The notes: generated by a model from the letters alone, not told the origin. A stretch of 33,431 nt of DNA from Microbulbifer mangrovi (GCF_002009015.1 NZ_LZDE01000309.1:1-33431), one strand, 5' to 3'; shown: positions 1 to 7,386, counted from the stretch's first letter. Program-made: numbers and translations.

Positions 1-83
1 CAGCGGTTTTGAAACCTTTCACCCGCGGCTTTTTCGCTCCGGGGCTAGCTGCGAAGTGAAAGTGGAAAAGCCGATGACTCTGA

Positions 84-971
84 CTATAGGTGATTCAGAG
101 TCGCGGCCAAAGTCTTTCCAATCCCCGCACTCAATTTCAAATCGAGCAAATCATCCGCCCGGGTGCGCCCCAGGTTCAGGGCTGCAATGGGCTTGCCCCA
201 CTCCTTTGCGTAACGACAGAAACGAAAACCGGAATACACCATCAGGGAAGAACCCACCACCAGTAATGCATCACTCTTGTGCAGGGCATCCAGTGCCTGT
301 TGCACCCGCGGCTTGGGCACATTGTCTCCGAAGAAAACCACATCCGGCTTGAGAATGCCGCGACAGTCCGGGCAATCCGCTACCTGATAACTGCTGAAAT
401 CGACCTCCAGATCCGCGTCGCCATCCGGTGCGGACTCCGCCGTATAGTGCCTGAAACCCGGATTCAGGTCGTAACTGCGCTCGTGCACCGCCTGCCGATT
501 CTCGCGAAATTCACAATCCATACAGCGGATTTCATCCGCGCGGCCATGCAGGTCCACCACATTGTGACTGCCCGCCCGCTGGTGCAGGCGATCCACATTC
601 TGCGTGACCAGCAATTCGATATGGCCGCGCCGCTCCAGCTCCGCCAGGTGGTAGTGCGCCGGATTGGGCTGCGAATTGCGGATCAGTGGCCAGCCGATCA
701 ACGCGCGTCCCCAGTAGCGCTGGCGGGTAGCCTCGCAGGCCATAAAATCCCGGTGATCCACCGGCGGTTTGCGCTTCCATTCCCCGTTCTGATCGCGATA
801 ATCAGGAATGCCGGAATCGGTACTGACACCCGCACCGGTGAGTACCATCAGTCGCGGGTAGCGTTGGATAAACGCCGCCAGTTGCACGGCTGCAGTATCC
901 ACGGAATTGACCTCAGCGACATCGGGATAGGGGGCAGCGGACGCTGGGGAGGAGAGGGGGTGCAAACTCAT
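84..971 (-). CDS. Class II sirtuin (SIR2 family NAD-dependent protein deacylase)
   Basis: Sirtuins remove acyl groups from lysines using NAD+, giving nicotinamide and O-acyl-ADP-ribose. The 295-residue protein has the class II (SIRT4-like) signature GAGVSTDSGIPDYRD at residues 46-60, the NAD-pocket motif TQNVDRLH, the catalytic-base context VDLHGR, and two CxxC pairs (CMDC and CPDC) that would bind structural zinc. The VVGSSLMVYSG and ALNLGRTRAD segments complete the Rossmann fold. The first about 38 residues are low in complexity and may be partly untranslated; no strong ribosome binding site precedes the ATG. The gene lies 127 bp after cynS on the same strand, so it may be the last gene of that operon or have its own promoter. 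The family call is firm. The substrate (acetyl, lipoyl or ADP-ribosyl chemistry) cannot be read from sequence. Confidence 0.93.
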   Translation of the reverse strand: MSLHPLSSPASAAPYPDVAEVNSVDTAAVQLAAFIQRYPRLMVLTGAGVSTDSGIPDYRDQNGEWKRKPPVDHRDFMACEATRQRYWGRALIGWPLIRNSQPNPAHYHLAELERRGHIELLVTQNVDRLHQRAGSHNVVDLHGRADEIRCMDCEFRENRQAVHERSYDLNPGFRHYTAESAPDGDADLEVDFSSYQVADCPDCRGILKPDVVFFGDNVPKPRVQQALDALHKSDALLVVGSSLMVYSGFRFCRYAKEWGKPIAALNLGRTRADDLLDLKLSAGIGKTLAATLNHL

Positions 972-1098
972 ATAAACGGGCCTCAGGTCTGGACCACTAT
1001 TGTAATCGAGTCTGACACAAACAGGTTGCAGGGCCGTGACGCTGACGAGTTGGCTCGCCAGCGCCGGTTGTCCGCGCAGGAAAGGAAAAACGCGCGGT

Positions 1099-1548
1099 TC
1101 AGTAGGTCTTGTAAGGCAGAAACTTGCCCGACATCACCATGTTCACACGATCCCCCTTGGGGTCTTCCTCTCGCTGGATATCCATGGAGAAATCGATGGC
1201 ACTCATAATCCCATCACCGAACTCCTCATGGATTAGCTCCTTGATAGTCGTACCGTATACGTTCACCAACTCGTACAGGCGGTAAATCAGCGGGTCGGTG
1301 GGAACCGCTGTGGGAAGAGATCCTTTGTAAGGAGCAATTTGCAGCCAGGCGATGGCCTCGTCACTGAGGTCAAAAAGTTCACCCACTACTGCGGCCTGTT
1401 GTTTGGTGAGAGTCATCTGCCCGAGGCAGGCGGCGGTGGTCCACTCTTTGGATTGCCCTACCGCATCTGCGACCTGTGTCCATTTCAGGTCCTTTTGCAC
1501 CTTGGCGGAGAGGATCATGGCGGTGACTTGTTCGCGATTACTGATCAT
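1099..1548 (-). CDS. cynS: Cyanate hydratase (cyanase)
   Basis: Cyanase converts cyanate and bicarbonate to carbamate and CO2, and carbamate decays to ammonia, so it both detoxifies cyanate and frees nitrogen. The 149-residue product ends in the family's GKFLPYK-type C terminus and has the catalytic block YRLYELVNVYGTT...HEEFGDGIMSAIDF. The three known catalytic residues of the E. coli enzyme (Arg96, Glu99, Ser122) correspond to R90, E93 and S116, a constant offset of six. The N-terminal part is a helical, HTH-like domain. I chose the ATG at 1548 rather than the one at 1596 because AGGAG lies 7 bases upstream and the length then matches the usual ~150-156. It starts 47 bp after the kinase/phosphatase gene, so it is probably in the same operon under the sigma-54/ANTAR leader. 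No cynA-D transporter genes or CynR-type regulator are visible. Confidence 0.96.
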   Translation of the reverse strand: MISNREQVTAMILSAKVQKDLKWTQVADAVGQSKEWTTAACLGQMTLTKQQAAVVGELFDLSDEAIAWLQIAPYKGSLPTAVPTDPLIYRLYELVNVYGTTIKELIHEEFGDGIMSAIDFSMDIQREEDPKGDRVNMVMSGKFLPYKTY

Positions 1549-1595
1549 GGAATGGCTCCTTTGTGTTTTCGAATTGGCGATGGAAAGTTGTCGCA

Positions 1596-3335
1596 TCAGG
1601 TTGTGCTGGAAATCAGGCTCAGCAGGTAGAAAATTATTAACAGCAGTACGCCGCTCACCGATTGCCAGAAACGGACCGGGTAGCGCTCGATCAATGGTGG
1701 GCGTATGGCATTGAGGTATTCCGGCTTGGGATGGCGGAGTTCATAGGCAAACTCGGACAATGCCTCATGCCGGCGCAGTGGGTTCGCCTGCAGTGCTTTC
1801 TTCAGCGTGGCATCGATCCATGCGGGAATCTCGCGGGTTTCACTTAACACGCTGCGATAGCGCAGGCGGTACTGCGCTGCCACGGTAGTGCAACGGGCGA
1901 CTTCAGTGCCGTAGGGAAACTCCCCGGAAAGCAGGTGGTAGGTAAGTACCGCGAGGGAAAACAGGTCCGAGCGCGGGGTACCCATATCGCCAAGAAAATA
2001 TTCCGGGGCACTGTACAGTGCGGTTCCCAGGATCAGCTGACCCGTCTCCGCGGTGCTGTCTTCATAGCTTTCTGCAATACCGGCCACCCTGGCAGAACCC
2101 AGGTCGATCAGAGTGACGGTACCGGCACTGCTGATCATGATGTTTTCCGGGCGCAGGTCCTGGTGCAGAATTTCTGCCCGGTGCAGGGCCTGCAGACCAC
2201 GCGCGACCTGTTCGATGATCGTGCGCACGGTTTCCAGATCCGGGTGGGGGTTATCCGTCATCCACTGCCGCAGTGTCTTGCCCTCCACCAGTTCCATTGC
2301 GGTGTAGACGAAGTTTCGCTGGCGATGCGTGTTTGCGGCGCGCACCACATGTGCACTGCTGACTCGTCGCACGACCCACTCCTCCATCAACAGCCGTTGC
2401 AGGTAGGTCGGATCATCGGAAAGATCGATGGATGGTGTTTTAAGGATTACCGATGCGCCGCTGGCCTGGTCGGTGGCCAGATACACGTGGCTGCGGCTAC
2501 TGGCGTGGATCTCGCGTTCGATGGTGTAGCCGTCGAAGGTATCCCCGGCTTTAAGCAATGGTGGCAATGGCAGTGAGCCGGCCTGATCCAGCAGCTCCGG
2601 CCGGGCTTCGGGAATCTCTTTCACACGTACCAGCTGCACCGTGAGATTGTCGTCACTGCCATTCGCCAGCGCGGCGGCCACCAGAGTTTTGGCAATACTC
2701 TCGAGGCAGCTGTCCTGCTGCTCCAGGTACTCGATCATTGCTTTGCGGGAGAGCGCTTCGTGTACTCCGTCGGTAGTGAATAGGAAGAGGTCGCCCGTTT
2801 CGAGGCGCAATCGCTGGTAGTCCACATCCACCTGCTGCTCCGCGCCCAGTGCACGGCTCAGGTAACTGTGGTATTCGCCCGCCCACTGGCGGTGGTCGTG
2901 GGTAAGCTGTTCCAGAGAGCCGCGGCGCAACCGATAGATCCGCGAGTCGCCAAGATGAAAAAGATGGGCTTCGTTGCCTTTGAAAATGGCGGCACTGAAT
3001 GTGCACACGTAGCCTTTGTCCCGGTCGTAGCGGAACGGGCTCTGGCGGGTCTGTTGGTAAAGCCATGCGTTGGTGGCCTTCAGCACCTGTTGCGCGGCGA
3101 TTTGCACGCTCCAGCCGTCCGAAGTGCAGTAGTAGTCGTCGAGAAAACTTTTCACCGCGGTCTCACTGGCAATGGCGCTGACACTGCTGCTACTGATGCC
3201 GTCGGCGATGGCGAAAGCCGCGCCCTTGAGACCAAGCTGCGGCTCCGATGGTAGTCGTGCGCCGCAGCGGTCCTGATTTTCGGGTTTCACGCCGGCGCTG
3301 GAATGCTGGCCGACTTCAAGCGAAATTGTGCTCAT
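1596..3335 (-). CDS. Fused PP2C-type phosphatase and Ser/Thr protein kinase, C-terminal membrane anchor
   Basis: From the ATG at 3335 (579 residues), residues 1-240 form a PP2C phosphatase domain with the metal-binding aspartates in ENQD (~22), IADGIS (~45), TTDG (~189) and GSDDN (~229), plus the GDSRIYR strand. Residues ~268-550 form a Hanks-type kinase with the ATP lysine in VILK (K299), catalytic loop HQDLRPEN (D393) and a DLG in place of DFG (D411), followed by the APEY motif. The glycine-rich loop is degenerate (IHASSRSHVY), so activity may be modified. One hydrophobic helix at the extreme C terminus should anchor it in the inner membrane, with both enzyme domains in the cytoplasm. Such fusions recur in nitrate-assimilation clusters; targets there are not established to my knowledge. 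An ATG at 3407 is possible but adds residues outside the domain. Confidence 0.92.
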   Translation of the reverse strand: MSTISLEVGQHSSAGVKPENQDRCGARLPSEPQLGLKGAAFAIADGISSSSVSAIASETAVKSFLDDYYCTSDGWSVQIAAQQVLKATNAWLYQQTRQSPFRYDRDKGYVCTFSAAIFKGNEAHLFHLGDSRIYRLRRGSLEQLTHDHRQWAGEYHSYLSRALGAEQQVDVDYQRLRLETGDLFLFTTDGVHEALSRKAMIEYLEQQDSCLESIAKTLVAAALANGSDDNLTVQLVRVKEIPEARPELLDQAGSLPLPPLLKAGDTFDGYTIEREIHASSRSHVYLATDQASGASVILKTPSIDLSDDPTYLQRLLMEEWVVRRVSSAHVVRAANTHRQRNFVYTAMELVEGKTLRQWMTDNPHPDLETVRTIIEQVARGLQALHRAEILHQDLRPENIMISSAGTVTLIDLGSARVAGIAESYEDSTAETGQLILGTALYSAPEYFLGDMGTPRSDLFSLAVLTYHLLSGEFPYGTEVARCTTVAAQYRLRYRSVLSETREIPAWIDATLKKALQANPLRRHEALSEFAYELRHPKPEYLNAIRPPLIERYPVRFWQSVSGVLLLIIFYLLSLISSTT

Positions 3336-3462
3336 AGGTTTTATCAGAGTTCCCACTGATCGGTACCCGGAAGGCCCTGTGGCGGCAACGCTTCCTGGTA
3401 CCGGCACCCTTGCGCAATATTTTTTCTATTGGTGCAAAGGTGCATCAATACGGAAGTCGGTA

Positions 3463-4311
3463 TCAGGCCATGGCTTCTTTACCCGGCTTTACGTCTGCGG
3501 CGGCCAGCTGACGCTTGGGCGCAGTTTTGTAGTGGGTGCTGTACAGCGTCAGGCCAGTGAAGGCGAGGCCGCCTACCAGGTTACCCAGCGCAGTGGGGAT
3601 TTCGTTCCAGATGAAGTAATCCAATACGGAAAACTCACCGCCCATCAACATCGCAGTGGGGAACAGGAACATGTTCACTACGGAGTGCTCAAAGGCCATA
3701 AAGAAGAACAGCATGATGGGCATCCACATGGCCAGAACCTTACCGCTGACGTGGGTGGAGATCATTGCGCCCACTACCCCCATGGATACCATCCAGTTAC
3801 ACAGCATGCCGCGGAGGAAAATAGTGAACCAGCCTGCGGCGCCGTATTCGGCGTAACCCAGGGTCCGCGCTTCACCGACTGAGGCCAGCTTGGCGCCAAC
3901 CGCGCCCGGCTCGGTGTTGAAGCCCATGGTAAACACAAATGCCATGATGACCGCCACGGTTAATGCGCCGGCAAAGTTGCCCAGGAAAACCAGGCCCCAG
4001 TTGCGCAAAATACCCTGAATGGTCACGCCCGGGCGCCGGTCGAGCCAGGCCAGTGGTGTTAGAACAAACACGCCGGTGAGCAGATCAAATCCCATCAGAT
4101 AAAGCATGCAGAACCCGACGGGGAATAAAATCGCACCGATTAAAAAGACTCCGGTCTGCACCGCGACGGTAACCGCAAATACCGCTGCCAGTGCGAGAAT
4201 GGCACCGGCCATATAAGCGCGTACGAGCGTGTCGCGGGTGGACATATAAATCTTGGATTCCCCCGCATCGACCATTTTGGTCACGAATTCATTGGGTACG
4301 AGATAAGCCAT
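3463..4311 (-). CDS. nirC: Formate/nitrite transporter (FNT) family anion channel, NirC-like
   Basis: FNT proteins are pentameric inner-membrane channels for small monovalent anions such as nitrite and formate. The 282-residue product has six hydrophobic segments and family features: the N-terminal VRAYMAGAILALAAVFAV, the GNFAGAL segment and the NWMVSMGV and FEHSVVNMF segments around the pore. The ATG at 4311 is preceded by AAGGTG about 6 bases upstream; upstream in-frame codons cover the structured RNA leader and are not coding. It is the first gene of the nirC-kinase/phosphatase-cynS operon and lies opposite nasR, which points to nitrite. Cyanate is an anion of similar size, so the neighbouring cynS raises the inference that it may also pass cyanate. 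The symbol is by family and context; substrate choice is not proven. Confidence 0.9.
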   Translation of the reverse strand: MAYLVPNEFVTKMVDAGESKIYMSTRDTLVRAYMAGAILALAAVFAVTVAVQTGVFLIGAILFPVGFCMLYLMGFDLLTGVFVLTPLAWLDRRPGVTIQGILRNWGLVFLGNFAGALTVAVIMAFVFTMGFNTEPGAVGAKLASVGEARTLGYAEYGAAGWFTIFLRGMLCNWMVSMGVVGAMISTHVSGKVLAMWMPIMLFFFMAFEHSVVNMFLFPTAMLMGGEFSVLDYFIWNEIPTALGNLVGGLAFTGLTLYSTHYKTAPKRQLAAADVKPGKEAMA

Positions 4312-4411
4312 AGTTATCACCTTGTTAAAGTTTGAGGACCGGTCGTCCATCTGTGCTGAAAATTGGTGCGAGCACGGGGTGAATGTGTTCGCAGAGAATA
4401 TTTCTGGGCAC

Positions 4412-4464
4412 AAAAAAAGGCGCCCACACAGACCCGCCGAAGCCGGTATGTGATGGACGCCTTT
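4412..4464 (-). terminator. Leader intrinsic terminator with UUCG-type loop, upstream of nirC
   Basis: On the minus strand, AAAGGCGTCCA pairs with TGGGCGCCTTT (one internal G/U), then CACA with TGTG and ACC with GGT around a GC(TTCG)GC apex, followed directly by seven T residues. This is a complete Rho-independent terminator, yet it ends about 100 nt before the nirC start with no gene upstream on this strand that it could serve. It therefore looks like a conditional terminator in the nirC leader. Its 5' arm overlaps the hairpin at 4454-4469, so the two structures exclude each other. Confidence 0.88.
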
Positions 4465-4469
4465 ATCCA
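4454..4469 (-). promoter_or_regulatory. ANTAR-target hairpin P2 overlapping the terminator arm
   Basis: On the minus strand TGGAT and GTCCA form a five-pair stem (one U-G closing pair) around the hexaloop AAAGGC. ANTAR-binding RNA hairpins are known to have a six-base loop with A at position 1 and G at position 4; this loop meets both. Loop and 3' stem are the same bases as the start of the terminator's 5' arm, the arrangement by which ANTAR binding prevents termination. Confidence 0.72.
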
Positions 4470-4487
4470 GTGTGTTCTGTTTGTAAC

Positions 4488-4500
4488 GGGCTCGATGCCC
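4488..4500 (-). promoter_or_regulatory. Leader hairpin GGGC-loop-GCCC (possible P1)
   Basis: On the minus strand GGGC and GCCC flank the loop ATCGA, which has A at position 1 and G at position 4 but only five bases. It lies 18 nt upstream of the P2 hairpin. It could be an alternative P1 or simply a spacer hairpin between the two hexaloop hairpins. Confidence 0.45.
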
Positions 4501-4507
4501 CGCGGAA

Positions 4508-4527
4508 CCGTGCATACTCTTGCACAA
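4508..4527 (-). promoter_or_regulatory. ANTAR-type hexaloop hairpin near the leader 5' end (candidate P1)
   Basis: On the minus strand GTGCA and TGCAC form a perfect five-pair stem, extendable by two G-U pairs, around the hexaloop AGAGTA. The loop has A at position 1 and G at position 4, the ANTAR-target pattern. It begins about 11 nt after the predicted transcription start and would be the first structure formed in the transcript. Confidence 0.62.
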
Positions 4528-4548
4528 GATCCCCGCATCAGAGATCAA

Positions 4549-4565
4549 AGCAATCTCGATGCCAA
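4549..4565 (-). promoter_or_regulatory. Sigma-54 (RpoN) -24/-12 promoter of the nirC operon
   Basis: The minus strand reads TTGGCATCGAGATTGCT, against the consensus YTGGCACGRNNNTTGCW. The GG (4563-4562) and GC (4551-4550) elements are separated by exactly 10 bases, which sigma-54 requires. The start site would be an A near 4538, giving a leader of about 227 nt before the nirC ATG. Confidence 0.8.
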
Positions 4566-4657
4566 CTTTTTTTAGCCCTTTGAATCGGTGTGAAACGGTC
4601 GACTTAACGCGGTTTACTGTTTCGATGTCGCAAAAAGGCTTTTTTCCGGAAAATTTC

Positions 4658-4674
4658 CGCTCACTTTTGGTGCA
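4658..4674 (-). promoter_or_regulatory. NtrC-like enhancer site
   Basis: The minus strand reads TGCACCAAAAGTGAGCG. The first ten bases match the NtrC consensus half plus spacer (TGCACCAAAA); the second half-site is degenerate. Its centre is about 128 bp upstream of the predicted sigma-54 start site, a usual enhancer distance. A single, half-strength site is suggestive rather than proven. Confidence 0.5.
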
Positions 4675-4808
4675 TGCTGTCGACTAGAGGGCAAGGAGAG
4701 CATCTGGGGTCGGGGAATTGGAGGCAGATTTTCGGATGATGTATCCGGCTCTGGAATATTTATTGCTGCATTAGCGATATCCATCCTTCTTCGCCGGAAT
4801 ATGCCGTC

Positions 4809-6164
4809 ATGCCCAACCACAGTGAAGATGCAGAAAAATTCCTGCTCGCCGCAAAGCGTTCAGAGATTCAGGCGCTGGAGCGACTGGCCGGCAGTTGTGA
4901 ACTGGTGACTACCGTTTCCGACCTGGTCCACCAGCTGCAGCGGGAACGGGGTATCAGCAATATCTACCTGGTCTCCGCAGGCTTTCGTTTTTCCTCCCTG
5001 CGCGGAGAGCAGATACAGGCGAGCAGTGCCAGTGCAGACGTTTTCCGACAGTTACTACACGACCAGTATCTGCAGGATGGTAAATGCAATAACCCGCGGG
5101 ATATGCGCCTGCTGAACAGTATTGCCTATTCACTACACGGGCTCGATGAACTGACGGAGCTGCGCAGGCATATCGATGCTTTTGAAGTCAGTGCACTGGA
5201 ATCTACCGATGCATTTTGCCGGCTGATCGCCGGGTTATTATCGGTGGTGTTTGAGGCCGCGGACGTGGCGGATGATCCAGAGGTGACGCGCTTGCTGGTA
5301 GCGCTGTTTAACTTTATGCAGGCCAAGGAGTTCTCCGGTCAGGAGCGGGCCTGGGGAGCCATTGGGTTTGCCAGCAGCCATTTCGATGAACGTTTGCACG
5401 AGCGGCTGGTGCACTTGCAGGACTGCCAGCGCCGCAGCCTGGAAATCTTTCTGGAGTTTGCCGGGGACACCGAACGGGCCCGCTGGCAGGCCATTGAAGA
5501 GAGTGACGAGACCCGCGACCTGAACCGGTTGCGCAGGGTTATTGCCGGTTTGAAGAATGGTGAGCCGATTGCCGCCGAGGTCAGTGAGGTGTGGTACCAG
5601 CTCGCCACCGCGCGGATCGATTCCATGCACCGGCTGGAAGATGCCATGACCGCGCGCCTGCTGAAGGCGAGTCGAAAACGGGTGGCGGATGCGCAATCGG
5701 AGCTGGGGCACCACTATGCGCAGTTGCAACAGTTGAAATCTGCCGACTGGAGCCGGCTGCCGGCGCTCGCGGTGCTGTTTGATCCCGAGGTGCCGGGACT
5801 CTACGGCCGAGCTTCGACCGCGGGTGTGCCGCCCCTGCACGGTCAGCATCTGGCCCATTCCCTTTACGACCTGATTCGGTCTCAGGTCGCCCATATTCAC
5901 CGGGTCAGCGAGGAACTGGAAGAAACCCGCCGGGCACTCACCGAGCGTAAGCTGGTTGAACGCGCCAAAGGCGTGTTGATGCGCAGTCTGCGAATGAACG
6001 AAGACGATGCCTATCGCACCATGCAGCAGCGTGCCATGGAAATGAACCTGAAGCTCGCCGACGTTGCAGCTAAGATTATCGAGATTGGTAACCAGCGCGG
6101 CTCCTTCGACTATCGAGGAAAAAACCCGCGACCCGAGGAAGCGACACGCGGTGGTCCTGGCTAA
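4809..6164 (+). CDS. nasR: NasR-type nitrate/nitrite-responsive antiterminator (NIT-ANTAR)
   Basis: NasR of Klebsiella binds nitrate or nitrite through its NIT domain and then binds leader RNA through ANTAR to stop transcription termination. This 451-residue protein begins with the NIT entry motif LVHQLQRERGISNIYLVSAG (residues ~41-60) and its all-helical sensor region runs to about 310. A helical linker leads to the ANTAR domain (~385-435), seen in ERAKGVLMRSLRMNEDDAYR and the following helices. No receiver domain is present, which separates it from NasT. It is transcribed away from nirC; the shared intergenic region holds the predicted RNA targets. The chosen ATG has only a modest GGAA upstream, and a stretch after 6110 is rich in charged residues and probably disordered. 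The role is inferred from family and target; the architecture is seen directly. Confidence 0.93.
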   Translation: MPNHSEDAEKFLLAAKRSEIQALERLAGSCELVTTVSDLVHQLQRERGISNIYLVSAGFRFSSLRGEQIQASSASADVFRQLLHDQYLQDGKCNNPRDMRLLNSIAYSLHGLDELTELRRHIDAFEVSALESTDAFCRLIAGLLSVVFEAADVADDPEVTRLLVALFNFMQAKEFSGQERAWGAIGFASSHFDERLHERLVHLQDCQRRSLEIFLEFAGDTERARWQAIEESDETRDLNRLRRVIAGLKNGEPIAAEVSEVWYQLATARIDSMHRLEDAMTARLLKASRKRVADAQSELGHHYAQLQQLKSADWSRLPALAVLFDPEVPGLYGRASTAGVPPLHGQHLAHSLYDLIRSQVAHIHRVSEELEETRRALTERKLVERAKGVLMRSLRMNEDDAYRTMQQRAMEMNLKLADVAAKIIEIGNQRGSFDYRGKNPRPEEATRGGPG

Positions 6165-6166
6165 GT

Positions 6167-6409
6167 TCAAAATGCCCGCAGGGTCAAGTACCAGTTGAAC
6201 AGCGTGTGGGGCGCGGGGGTGTTAAAGAAGCGCTGCAGGATAAACCCGCCGGCGAAGGCAACCCCCATGGCCACCGGCAGGGGAATTCGTCTTGTTTGTG
6301 TCAATGCCTGGGCGCGTTGCTGTTGCAGCAGGCTGAGTGCGCTGCGCCGTTGCAATTCCATGTCCTCACGGCAGGTTTCAATCTGTCTGTTTAAAGAGCG
6401 CAGTGACAT
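6167..6409 (-). CDS. Small YqjK-like membrane protein
   Basis: This 80-residue protein has an N-terminal helix rich in Arg and Gln (LNRQIETCREDMELQRRSAL), a basic RRIPLP segment and one hydrophobic stretch (VAMGVAFAGGFIL) before a short aromatic tail. Size, layout and position after YqjD-like and YqjE-like genes match YqjK of E. coli, but direct similarity is too weak to claim more than a positional relative. The ATG at 6409 has GGAGG about 9 bases upstream and lies inside the end of the preceding gene (32-base overlap), so translation is probably coupled. Its 3' end faces the nasR 3' end only 2 bases away. Confidence 0.75.
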   Translation of the reverse strand: MSLRSLNRQIETCREDMELQRRSALSLLQQQRAQALTQTRRIPLPVAMGVAFAGGFILQRFFNTPAPHTLFNWYLTLRAF

Positions 6410-6905
6410 CGTCGAGCGCCTCCTTTGCCTGTTTCTTGCTTTCTTCAAACCTGAGCATTTTACGCAAGCTGTTAACCGACAGTAGTAGGCCGACAACGAT
6501 CAGGATTTGCGACAGTACAAAAATCCCGAAGCCGATAACTACAGATTGAGAAAGGTAGTAGCCGAGTAACCCCAGTCCCGCGCAGAGGCTGACGAGCAGG
6601 GAAATCGCCAGGAAAAACAGCACCAGCAGAAACAGTACAATTCGCTTGCCCGCACTCAGTGTGCGTTGAAACTCAAGCTGTACCAGACGGGTAAAATTTT
6701 CCGACCAGGCCGCCGCCAGGGTCATGGTGGCTTCGGCACGCTGCATCAACTGTTCGAGTTCCGAGCTGTCGTGCGCGGTGGATGGTTCATCGCTAGATAA
6801 ATGATCCCGGCTGCGAGGATCCGCAGCCGGTGGGGACTCTTCCTGGAATTTGTTTTCTGTATCGTCGCTGTGCGAGCGCTTTCCGGGTTTTTCAGAACCG
6901 GCCAT
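6378..6905 (-). CDS. YqjE-like phage-holin-family membrane protein
   Basis: The 175-residue protein has a long hydrophilic, probably disordered N-terminal region (to about 48), an amphipathic helix, and two transmembrane helices (about residues 88-113 and 120-146) joined by a short turn, then a charged Lys/Glu-rich tail. This is the pattern of the YqjE / holin-X-like family (PF07332-type), proteins of the inner membrane without shown lytic function in most hosts. AGGGG lies 8 bases before the ATG. It sits between a DUF883 gene and a YqjK-like gene, the same order as E. coli yqjD-yqjE-yqjK, so the three likely act together at the membrane, possibly in stationary phase as for YqjD. Confidence 0.82.
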   Translation of the reverse strand: MAGSEKPGKRSHSDDTENKFQEESPPAADPRSRDHLSSDEPSTAHDSSELEQLMQRAEATMTLAAAWSENFTRLVQLEFQRTLSAGKRIVLFLLVLFFLAISLLVSLCAGLGLLGYYLSQSVVIGFGIFVLSQILIVVGLLLSVNSLRKMLRFEESKKQAKEALDDVTALFKQTD

Positions 6906-6979
6906 TCAGTGATCCCCTCGGGTCGATAACCGTTTTCCTCAGTACTTATTCGCGCAGTGAGTTACGCCTTCCTGGACGA

Positions 6980-7270
6980 TCACTTGAGAATTTTTGCGAT
7001 CAACCACCCCGCGGCGAATGCACAGCCCACACTGACAAGAGGATGTGCCTTGATTGAACTCTCCGCCCGCTCTGCCACATCGTGAGCACGTTGCTTGCCT
7101 TTCTCTACGGATTCCTGAGTGCGTGCCTTTACATTGTCTGCGGTAGCCCGCGCTCTCGCTTTCACGTGATCAGCGGTGTCGTGTGCCGCCTCGCCGGCCA
7201 GGTGGTAAGCCTGATTCAGCTTCTCGCGCGTGGAATGGGTCCCGCTGTTTGGGGATTTTGCAGTTGCCAT
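6980..7270 (-). CDS. DUF883 (ElaB/YqjD family) membrane-anchored protein
   Basis: In E. coli, YqjD and ElaB are inner-membrane proteins that bind ribosomes during stationary phase. This 96-residue protein has a long polar amphipathic helix with repeated Ala-Lys-Ala-Arg units (residues ~20-72), then the family's C-terminal helix HPLVSVGCAFAAGWLIAKIL with the glycine-zipper-like pattern. GGAGA lies 5 bases before the ATG. It is the first gene of the three-gene unit running to 6167. Membership is clear; the ribosome-binding role is transferred from the family. Confidence 0.9.
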   Translation of the reverse strand: MATAKSPNSGTHSTREKLNQAYHLAGEAAHDTADHVKARARATADNVKARTQESVEKGKQRAHDVAERAESSIKAHPLVSVGCAFAAGWLIAKILK

Positions 7271-7386
7271 GACGCTCTCCTCCGATAGTAAAGGTGAGCG
7301 CCAAGGTTAGGATCGAACGACGCGAAGCCGCAGGGAATTTTCGCTATTGGGTGTTATTGGTCTGAGCGGCGTTTTTTTTATAGCCG

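Noticed and set aside
279-1208. Long plus-strand open frame over the sirtuin gene
   Set aside because: It is the antisense frame of the sirtuin gene and has no recognisable protein features.
3336-3407. Extra 24 residues on the kinase/phosphatase
   Set aside because: They lack similarity to PP2C and precede the conserved start MSTISLEVGQ. They remain possible, since no ribosome binding site decides the matter.
4317-4538. 73-codon open frame on the minus strand starting at the predicted leader +1
   Set aside because: It starts exactly at the predicted transcript start with no ribosome binding site, its residues follow the hairpin and terminator sequence, and it runs into the nirC ribosome binding site. 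It is a by-product of the structured leader.
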